From Paenibacillus sp. UNC499MF (GTDB taxonomy: Bacteria > Bacillota > Bacilli > Paenibacillales > NBRC-103111), in assembly GCF_900107975.1 (NCBI RefSeq), contig NZ_FNVF01000006.1:62001-126000 (forward strand): a DNA stretch of 64,000 nucleotides, in the 5' to 3' direction. The notes under the pieces were generated by a model. The model was not told the DNA's origin. It saw only the letters and a list, made by a program, of their open reading frames with translations, and did no database searches. The translations under genes and the position numbers were made by a program. Shown here in pieces: positions 36,133 through 42,645 of this stretch (position 1 is the first letter of the stretch; every line of letters begins with the position of its first letter).

Positions 36133-36472
36133 TTGCGGCGATACTTTTTGTGGGGGTACCGAGGATCCGGGGAACCGCTGCCTGGAAACCGCTGCTTTTG
36201 CCGTTACTAGACCCCGGCTGTCCGTCCGATCGCCGTGTGATCCGCATGGCGGTTTTTTTTACGTATATGTCCATGGAAAGAAGATGTTATCCATCCCGAA
36301 AAACCCGCATCCGGTGCGGATTTCATACGAAACAGCCCCTAAAAAACGAAAAAGAAACAAGGCGGAAAAAGGAAACGGTCGTCCGGAAATGTTTGCAAGT
36401 CTTTTTTAATATCGTTTATAGTTAGGATTATATCGTACATAGAAGGAAAAAGTTTACATGGGAGGGACCGTT
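36133..36472. other. Gene-free stretch upstream of the STM4015-type operon
   Basis: About 340 bases. It holds a third terminator (36231-36260) with no intact gene before it, A-rich sequence, and the promoter region of the next operon; ATCGTTTATAGTTAGGATTATAT around 36413-36433 is a likely place for the promoter, but I could not fix both boxes. Confidence 0.4.
36231..36260 (+). terminator. Third terminator-like hairpin
   Basis: CGCCGTG/CATGGCG (one G-T pair) with a 7-base loop and eight T. It may be what remains of a gene deleted at the edge of the low-G+C block. Confidence 0.75.
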
Positions 36473-37318
36473 ATGTCCGAGATTAAACTAACGATCGATT
36501 ACGACCAGTACGAAGCCGGCAAGAAAATGAAAGATTTGCTGGAGGAGCTGGCGGACAGCCCGCAAAGCGGGGAGCTGACAAGCCTCATTATCGGAGATTG
36601 GGGCGGTGCTTATGAAAACGATTCCGAAGAAACGGTCGTGACGCTTGTCGCCTTGAAGGACCGGTTTCCGAAACTGACGAGTCTGTTTATCGGAGATATG
36701 GGCTTCGAGGAATGCGAAGTGTCCTGGATTATGCAGACCAATCTGGCCCCGCTGCTGGAGGCTTATCCCGCACTCCGGTCGTTTACGGTCAAAGGAAGCA
36801 CGGGACTGGATCTGAACCCGGCTCGTCACGAAAATCTGGAGGAACTGACCATTATTTGCGGCGGTCTGGGCAAGGACGTGATCCATCAAATAGCCGAAGG
36901 TTCTTTTCCGCGCCTGAAAAAGCTGGAGCTGTATCTCGGCGTGGACGAATACGGATTCGACGGCAGCCTGGAGGATGTGCTGAAGCTCACCGAACCCGGC
37001 AAGTTCCCCGAACTCACTTATCTCGGTCTGAAAAACAGCGAAATCCAGGACGAGCTGGCAATCGCGCTGGCGGACGCGCCGATTCTGGACGGGCTGCATA
37101 CGCTGGACATGTCGGACGGAACCTTGTCCGATATTGGAGCGGAAGCGCTGCTCAACAGCGAAAAAGTAAAAAAGCTGAAGTATCTGAACTTAAGCCATCA
37201 TTATATGTCCGACGAAATGATGAACCGCTGGAGATTATCCGGCCTTAACGTCAACACCGAAGATCAGCAGGATATGGACGAAGACGACGACTACCGGTAT
37301 CCGTCGCTCACGGAATAA
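36473..37318 (+). CDS. STM4015 family leucine-rich repeat protein
   Basis: Protein of 281 residues. Seven or more leucine-rich repeats are visible (for example LTSLFIGDMGFEE, LEELTIICGGLGKD, LKKLELYLGVDEY, LTYLGLKNSEIQDE, LHTLDMSDGTLSDI, LKYLNLSHHYMSDE). The last 23 residues leave the repeat pattern and form a very acidic tail with MDEDDDYRYPSLTE. There is no signal peptide. I take ATG 36473, preceded by GGGAGGG; ATG 36458 is possible. It is the first gene of a five-gene operon in the order known from the uncharacterised Salmonella STM4015-STM4011 set. LRR folds bind proteins, so it may be the scaffold or the substrate of the enzymes encoded downstream; this is inference. Confidence 0.85.
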   Translation: MSEIKLTIDYDQYEAGKKMKDLLEELADSPQSGELTSLIIGDWGGAYENDSEETVVTLVALKDRFPKLTSLFIGDMGFEECEVSWIMQTNLAPLLEAYPALRSFTVKGSTGLDLNPARHENLEELTIICGGLGKDVIHQIAEGSFPRLKKLELYLGVDEYGFDGSLEDVLKLTEPGKFPELTYLGLKNSEIQDELAIALADAPILDGLHTLDMSDGTLSDIGAEALLNSEKVKKLKYLNLSHHYMSDEMMNRWRLSGLNVNTEDQQDMDEDDDYRYPSLTE

Positions 37319-37322
37319 CGGC

Positions 37323-38714
37323 ATGCCGCAAAGGATGATCCTGATCGGCAACCCGGACAACCGCCGCACGGCGGGGCTGCAGAGCGCGCGCGCGAAGCTG
37401 GGGCTGCCTCCGGCCGTCGTGCTGCCGTACGCCGGGCTGCTGGACGGCAGCGCATCGCTCGCGCAGGCGGCAAGCCTCGCAGGAGCGGCCTCGCAGCAGG
37501 CGGCGGGCGGACAAGGCCCGCTGCTGCGGCTGGACGCGCCCGGCGAGCTCTTCGCGGTGGAGCGCGGGCTGATCGCCCTGGGCGCTCCCGACCACGAAGA
37601 GGCGGCGTACGGCGACCGGCTGCTTCCGTTCGGGCACCGCAGCGATCCGCAGCCGCTCTCCGTGCGGTCCGCGCTCTCGCTCGCGGAGCAGGAGGGACGG
37701 CAGTATCACCCGTCCCAATGGTTCCGCGGCTTCGCGCGGCTGCTTGCCCGCCTGCGGCGGGAAGCGGAGGAGCTGTGGCCGCAGCCGCAGTGGACGAACG
37801 CGCCGGAGGACATCGCCGGCATGTTCGACAAGCGGCAGACGCACCGCATCCTGTCCGCCGCCGGCATGCCGGTGCCCCGCCTCCTGGCTCCGCCGGAGGA
37901 GATCGCGGACTGCGGGACGCTTCGCGGGCTGATGCTCTCCCGGCGGGTTCACCGGGTCTTCGTGAAGCTCGCGTCCGGCTCGGGTGCCTGCGGTGTCGTC
38001 GCTTACCGCATCAACCCGCTTACGGGCGCGGAGCAGGCGGTCACGACTGTCGGCGTCGAGAACTACGGCGCCCGCGCCCCGGTATTCTATAACGCGATGA
38101 AACCCAGGCGTTATACGGACAAATCCGTGATCCGCCAGGTGCTGGACTGGCTGCTGAGGCATGGCGCCCACGTCGAGCAGTGGATCCCGAAAGCGTCTTA
38201 CGGCGGCGGGACGTACGATATCCGCCAGCTTGTCGTAGCGGGTGAAGCCTGCCACAGTATCGCCCGTGTAAGCCGTACGCCGATCACGAACCTTCACCTG
38301 CGCAGCGAGCGGGTAAGCGTGGAGGAGCTCGGCCTTGCGCCGGGCGTCCGCGAAAGAGCTGCGGCCTGCGCCGAGAAGGCGCTGGCCGCTTTTCCGCGCT
38401 CCGCCGCAGCGGGAATCGACGTGCTGCTAGACAGCGCTTCGCACGCGCCCTACATACTTGACATCAATCCGTTCGGGGATCTGCTGTACCGTGTCGTTTA
38501 CCAGGGAATGGACCCTTACGAATGGCAGATGAAACGGCTCGCGGGCGGCTCCGCCGAAGCGGCGGAAGCGGCCGGGGGCGCGGCTGGAGCCAAAGATACC
38601 GCAGCTTCCGGGTCTGCGGAAGCTGCGGGTTCCGCCGGATTTTCCAGAGCCGGAAGCTCCGGGAAAGCGGGAGCGGCAGCGGCGTCACCGGACGGGGGAG
38701 GAACGCTTCTATGA
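37323..38714 (+). CDS. STM4014 family ATP-grasp protein
   Basis: Protein of 463 residues. An N-terminal Rossmann-like part (RMILIGNPDNRRTAGLQSA) precedes an ATP-grasp core: MFDKRQTHRILSAAGMPVPR near residue 168, the ATP-binding strand VFVKLASGSGACGVV, the adenine loop EQWIPKASYGGGTYDIRQLV and the metal ligands in AGIDVLLD and ILDINPFGD near residue 379. ATP-grasp enzymes activate a carboxylate as acyl phosphate and join it to an amine or similar acceptor. The C-terminal 60 residues are Ala/Gly/Ser-rich and dispensable-looking. Base composition here is very G+C-rich. It starts four bases after the LRR gene, without a strong ribosome binding site, so translation is probably coupled. Its stop overlaps the next start (ATGA). 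Confidence 0.85.
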   Translation: MPQRMILIGNPDNRRTAGLQSARAKLGLPPAVVLPYAGLLDGSASLAQAASLAGAASQQAAGGQGPLLRLDAPGELFAVERGLIALGAPDHEEAAYGDRLLPFGHRSDPQPLSVRSALSLAEQEGRQYHPSQWFRGFARLLARLRREAEELWPQPQWTNAPEDIAGMFDKRQTHRILSAAGMPVPRLLAPPEEIADCGTLRGLMLSRRVHRVFVKLASGSGACGVVAYRINPLTGAEQAVTTVGVENYGARAPVFYNAMKPRRYTDKSVIRQVLDWLLRHGAHVEQWIPKASYGGGTYDIRQLVVAGEACHSIARVSRTPITNLHLRSERVSVEELGLAPGVRERAAACAEKALAAFPRSAAAGIDVLLDSASHAPYILDINPFGDLLYRVVYQGMDPYEWQMKRLAGGSAEAAEAAGGAAGAKDTAASGSAEAAGSAGFSRAGSSGKAGAAAASPDGGGTLL

Positions 38715-39493
38715 ATATGAACGAGATTGTCGGCACTCACGACATTCTGATGATTACGCTGGACACGCTGCGTTACGACGCCGCCGTGCTGGAGGAGGCC
38801 AACTGCCCGAACTTGTGCGGCGGCGGCTCCTGGGAGAAGCGGCACACGCCCGGCAGCTTTACGTATGCGGCGCATCACGCTTTTTTCGGCGGTTTTCTGC
38901 CGACTCCGGCAACGACGGACAAGTCGCAGCATATCCGTCTTTTCCACTCGAAAAACACGGGGCTTAAAACTCATCCCCATACATGGCTGTTCGACACACC
39001 CGATCTCGTGTCGGGCCTTCGGGAAGAAGGCTACCGGACGATCTGTATCGGGGGTGTAATTTTTTTTACGAAAAAAGTTCCGCTCGCCCGGGTGCTCCCC
39101 GGCTATTTTCAGGAAAGCTACTGGCGTATGACCTTCGGTGTGACGAACCCGCGTTCCACCGAGCACCAGGTCAATCATGCGCTCAAGCTGCTCCAGCGGA
39201 CGGAGCCGGACGAGAAGCTGTTTATGTTTCTGAACGTTTCGGCCATACACGGGCCCAATCATTATTTTCTTCCCGGTGCGAAGAAAGATTCGGTCGAGAG
39301 CCAGAGGGCGGCGCTCCGCTATGTGGACGGCCAGCTCGGCCGTTTGTTCGAAGCAATGAGAGAACGGGAGCGGCCGGTGTTCTGCCTGGCTTTCTCCGAT
39401 CACGGAACGTGCTACGGCGAAGACGGCTACGAAGGCCACCGGCTCGCGCACGAAGCGGTCTGGAATGTGCCTTACCGCGAGTTTATTTTGTAA
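38711..39493 (+). CDS. STM4013/SEN3800 family hydrolase (alkaline phosphatase superfamily)
   Basis: Protein of 260 residues with the metal-hydrolase pattern of the alkaline phosphatase/sulfatase superfamily: ILMITLDTLRYD with the first metal Asp at residue 18, a candidate Thr nucleophile region in GSFTYAAHHAFFGG, AIHGPNH, and the metal-binding FSDHGTCYGEDGYEGH near residue 229. The C/S-x-P-x-R site that sulfatases convert to formylglycine is absent, so a phosphatase- or phosphodiesterase-like activity is more likely. It starts at 38711 after GGGGGAGG and overlaps the ATP-grasp gene by four bases. No signal peptide: it would act in the cytoplasm. Confidence 0.85.
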   Translation: MNMNEIVGTHDILMITLDTLRYDAAVLEEANCPNLCGGGSWEKRHTPGSFTYAAHHAFFGGFLPTPATTDKSQHIRLFHSKNTGLKTHPHTWLFDTPDLVSGLREEGYRTICIGGVIFFTKKVPLARVLPGYFQESYWRMTFGVTNPRSTEHQVNHALKLLQRTEPDEKLFMFLNVSAIHGPNHYFLPGAKKDSVESQRAALRYVDGQLGRLFEAMRERERPVFCLAFSDHGTCYGEDGYEGHRLAHEAVWNVPYREFIL

Positions 39494-39518
39494 ATTGACG
39501 AAAAGGAAGTGAAGGCCG

Positions 39519-40922
39519 ATGTCCTCTTCTCAAATGAGGAACAAGCTTATGCAGGCAGCTGAAGAAATGTCCGTTTCCGCTTGGGAAGAACAGATTCGTT
39601 CCGCGCCTTACCGCTCGTACTTGTATTCTTATCCGCACAAGACGGCTTACCGGGAGTTGGAGAGAAAAATCCCGCTGGAGGAGCTGTGGGCGGACGAGCC
39701 GGCGGAAACTTTCTTCTTATATATGCATATCCCGTTCTGTGGGGCGCGCTGCGGCTTTTGCAATTTGTTCACCTTGCCGGACAAGCGGACGAGCGCCCAC
39801 GAGCAGTATGTCGATGCGCTGGAGCGGCAGGCCCGCCAGTGGGCTCCCCATGTCGAGCACAAGAAATTCGCGCGTTTCGCCGTCGGAGGAGGAACGCCTA
39901 CGCTGCTGGAACCGGCTCTGCTTGACCGTGTTTTCCGGATAGCGGAAGATGTCATGGGCCTCGACGCCGGAGAAGCTTCCATCTCGGTCGAAACCTCGCC
40001 GGAGACGGTCACCGCAGAGCGTCTGGACATTTTGCAGGCGCACCGGGTAGACCGTGTGAGCATGGGCATCCAGAGCTTTGTGGAAGCGGAGGCAGCGGCC
40101 ATCTACCGTCCGCAAATGCCTCTGGTGGTCGAGAAAGCGCTGGAGCAGCTGAAACGGGTCAAGTTTCCGATCCTCAATCTCGACCTTATTTACGGACTGC
40201 CGGGCCAGACCGTCCAGACGTGGCTTTATTCCCTGGAACGGGCGCTTGCCTACGAACCGGAAGAAATCTTTATATACCCGCTGTATACGCGGGAGCACAC
40301 GATCGTCAAGCCCGAAGAGATCCGGCAGCGGGGCACGGATATCCGCATGGCCTGCTATACGGCGGCGCGCGACCGTCTCCTGGCTGCGGGATATACGCAG
40401 TATTCGATGAGGCGGTTCGCCCGTGAGAGCGCCTCGTCGCCCAAGACGCTTCTGCCGTACGGCTGCCAGGAAGAGGGCATGGTCGGTCTCGGCTGCGGCG
40501 CCCGCTCGTACACGAAGAACGTACACTACGCGACCCGCTATGCGGTAAGCCGCAGCGCGACGGCCGGCATTATCGCGGACTATGTCGCTGCGGAGCGTCA
40601 TGACCTCATCGACTACGGCTTTGTCCTGGACGAGGCGGAACAGAAGCGGCGCTTCATTCTGAAGGCGCTTCTCCACCGGGAGGGGCTGGAGCTCGCGTCC
40701 TACGCCGGCCGGTTCGGCACGGAAGCGCTGGAGGACTATCCCGAGCTGAACTCCCTGACGGAGACCGGGCTGGCCGAGCATGTGCCGGGGACCGGGGCAG
40801 ACGCAGGCGCAGGCGGCCTCTTCCGGCTGACGGACGACGGGATCGCCCTCTCCGATTCCATCGGAGACTGGTTTATTTCCCCCGAGACCCGCATCCGGAT
40901 GGAAGGATACACCTTCGCATGA
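39519..40922 (+). CDS. STM4012 family radical SAM protein (HemN/HemW-like)
   Basis: Protein of 467 residues. The radical SAM cluster motif is C74-x3-C78-x2-C81 in HIPFCGARCGFC, followed by the HemN/HemW-like core (VGGGTPTLLEPALLDR, VSMGIQSFVEAEAAAIYR, LNLDLIYGLPGQTVQTW) and a C-terminal HemN-like domain. It lacks the fourth Cys of oxygen-independent coproporphyrinogen oxidase (HemN has CGC), and its partners are not heme genes, so heme synthesis is unlikely to be its job. HemW-like proteins bind heme and related radical SAM methylases act on many substrates. AAAGGAAG precedes the ATG; the stop overlaps the STM4011-type start (ATGA). Confidence 0.88.
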   Translation: MSSSQMRNKLMQAAEEMSVSAWEEQIRSAPYRSYLYSYPHKTAYRELERKIPLEELWADEPAETFFLYMHIPFCGARCGFCNLFTLPDKRTSAHEQYVDALERQARQWAPHVEHKKFARFAVGGGTPTLLEPALLDRVFRIAEDVMGLDAGEASISVETSPETVTAERLDILQAHRVDRVSMGIQSFVEAEAAAIYRPQMPLVVEKALEQLKRVKFPILNLDLIYGLPGQTVQTWLYSLERALAYEPEEIFIYPLYTREHTIVKPEEIRQRGTDIRMACYTAARDRLLAAGYTQYSMRRFARESASSPKTLLPYGCQEEGMVGLGCGARSYTKNVHYATRYAVSRSATAGIIADYVAAERHDLIDYGFVLDEAEQKRRFILKALLHREGLELASYAGRFGTEALEDYPELNSLTETGLAEHVPGTGADAGAGGLFRLTDDGIALSDSIGDWFISPETRIRMEGYTFA

Positions 40923-41833
40923 AGGCGACGCTGTATTACCGGGGAAGCCTCTCGTCGTGCAATTACGACTGTCCGTACTGTCCGTTCAGCAAGAACAAGG
41001 ACAGTGCGGCCACGCTGGCGAAGGACCGGCGGCAGGTGGAAGCTTTTGCGGACTGGGCGGAGAGTCAGGGCGCCGAAGGGCACCGCCTGTCGGTTTTCTT
41101 CAATCCTTACGGCGAAGGGCTGACTCACCGCTGGTATAAGGAGGCCATGGTCCGCCTGTCGCATATGGCACATGTGGATAAAGTCGCCATTCAGACGAAT
41201 TTGTCCGCCGGTCTCGCGTGGACCGAGGAACTGAATCCGAATAAAGCCGCCTTCTGGGTGACGTATCATCCCGGGCAGACGACGGAGGAGAAATTTTTGG
41301 GACAGGTTATGCAGCTGCACAACCGTCAAATCCCGTTCAGCGTCGGCTCCGTGGGCGTCAGAAGCGCTTTCGGCCGACTGGAGTCGCTCCGCCGTTCGCT
41401 GCCTTCCGACGTGTATATGTGGGTCAATGCGTTCAAGGACAAACCGGATTATTATTCGGAAGAAGATATGGCCTTCCTGAGAGGCCTTGATCCGCTGTTC
41501 GATCTGAACGCCGAGGATTACGAGAGCCGGGGACGGGCGTGCGGCACAGGTCTCGACGTTTTCTACGTCCAGGGGCCCGGCATAGTCAAGCGCTGCTACA
41601 AAGACCGCCGGGTTATCGGCCATTTGTACCGGGACGGCCTGGACGCGCTCTCGCGTCCGCGTCCGTGCCGGATGGACTGCTGCGACTGCTACATCGGCTA
41701 TATCCATATGCCGGAGCTACAGCTTCGCAGCCAATACGGCGGCAGATTGCTCGAACGCATTGCGGAGGCCGGCTTTATGGGCACGGAGGGTGAAAAGATT
41801 AAGCTCAACGCGCACGGGCCGCTTCATTTTTAA
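40919..41833 (+). CDS. STM4011 family radical SAM protein
   Basis: Protein of 304 residues. The SAM-cluster motif is C14-x3-C18-x2-C21 in SSCNYDCPYC. The C-terminal part carries more Cys: one near residue 207 (RACGTG), one near 225 (VKRCYK) and the cluster CRMDCCDC at about 250-257, arranged like the auxiliary Fe-S cluster region of SPASM or Twitch radical SAM enzymes that modify peptides. The start overlaps the end of the STM4012-type gene. Last gene of the five-gene operon. Substrate unknown. Confidence 0.87.
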   Translation: MKATLYYRGSLSSCNYDCPYCPFSKNKDSAATLAKDRRQVEAFADWAESQGAEGHRLSVFFNPYGEGLTHRWYKEAMVRLSHMAHVDKVAIQTNLSAGLAWTEELNPNKAAFWVTYHPGQTTEEKFLGQVMQLHNRQIPFSVGSVGVRSAFGRLESLRRSLPSDVYMWVNAFKDKPDYYSEEDMAFLRGLDPLFDLNAEDYESRGRACGTGLDVFYVQGPGIVKRCYKDRRVIGHLYRDGLDALSRPRPCRMDCCDCYIGYIHMPELQLRSQYGGRLLERIAEAGFMGTEGEKIKLNAHGPLHF

Positions 41834-41930
41834 GGATAAAAGAAGGAACCCGCCCTGCGGGGTCGTATGTTATACCGTACGGAAGAGAAATAGCCGGGCA
41901 AGAGGGCACGTAAAGGGGGAACATAACGAC

Positions 41931-42368
41931 GTGGAAATCCGCAAACCGATTCCGGAGGAAATTCAGCAGATCCGCAGGCTTTCGCCTCAGGCTCTGTCGG
42001 AGGGAACGCTCGGCAATGCCGAGCCGAACCGGGACAAAGTGAGGCAGCTCGTAGATCCCCTTCTGAAAAAAGGCTGCTATTACCTGATCGCAGCGGAAGA
42101 GAAGCGGCTGGCCGGGTGGGTTCTGATCGGGGAGAGCAAAGACTCGTTTACCGACCGGACTATCGGGTTCGTGTATGAGCTCTATGTGCTTGAGCCGTTC
42201 AGAGGACGCGGCATCTCCAGGCAGCTTATGCAGGAAGCGGTGGAGCAGCTTAAAAGCCAAGGATATCCGGAAGTAAGGCTCAGTGTATATGCCGGAAATC
42301 ACGCGCTTCATCTGTATGAGTCGCTGGGTTTCGCTCCGAGAACGATTACGATGACACTTCCCTTATAA
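41931..42368 (+). CDS. GNAT family N-acetyltransferase
   Basis: Protein of 145 residues with the GNAT core: GFVYELYVLEPFRGRGISRQ contains the acetyl-CoA-binding (R/Q)xxGx(G/A) element (RGRGIS), followed by LMQEAVEQLKSQGYPEVRLS and VYAGNHALHLYESLGF. GTG at 41931 is taken as start, with AAAGGGGG upstream at a slightly long spacing; an open frame continues upstream but has no start with a ribosome binding site. It lies 97 bases after the STM4011-type gene without a clear terminator in between, so it could be read with that operon. Confidence 0.85.
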   Translation: MEIRKPIPEEIQQIRRLSPQALSEGTLGNAEPNRDKVRQLVDPLLKKGCYYLIAAEEKRLAGWVLIGESKDSFTDRTIGFVYELYVLEPFRGRGISRQLMQEAVEQLKSQGYPEVRLSVYAGNHALHLYESLGFAPRTITMTLPL

Positions 42369-42379
42369 CTAGCCGATTT

Positions 42380-42414
42380 AAAAGCCTATTTCCTTTGGAG
42401 GAAGTAGGCTTTTC
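42380..42414 (+). terminator. Rho-independent terminator after the acetyltransferase gene
   Basis: AAAAGCCTA/TAGGCTTTT stem extended by TCC/GGA, then TTTTC. Confidence 0.8.
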
Positions 42415-42645
42415 AAGTTGGGATCGAAAATATTATTTCAAAATTCACAAATTTGTAGAATTATTATTTCACCGCCACTATAATACTACTAAAGGATAGC
42501 ATGAGAGCGCTCTCATTTCTCGCTGGCGAAGGTTTTTCCGATGACTCCGGGTTATCCCGTTTCTTCCTCCTCCGCTTCTTTTGTCTCCGTTTTTACTCCT
42601 GCATTCTTTTCTTTTTAACCTTCCGTGAAAAGGTGGTAGGCAGAC

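Noticed and set aside
39519-40922. HemN, oxygen-independent coproporphyrinogen oxidase
   Set aside because: The fourth Cys of the HemN motif is missing and no heme synthesis genes are near; the operon context fits the STM4012 family.
38711-41833. Anaerobic sulfatase and its radical SAM maturase
   Set aside because: The hydrolase lacks the CxPxR/SxPxR modification site, and the radical SAM proteins look HemN-like and STM4011-like.
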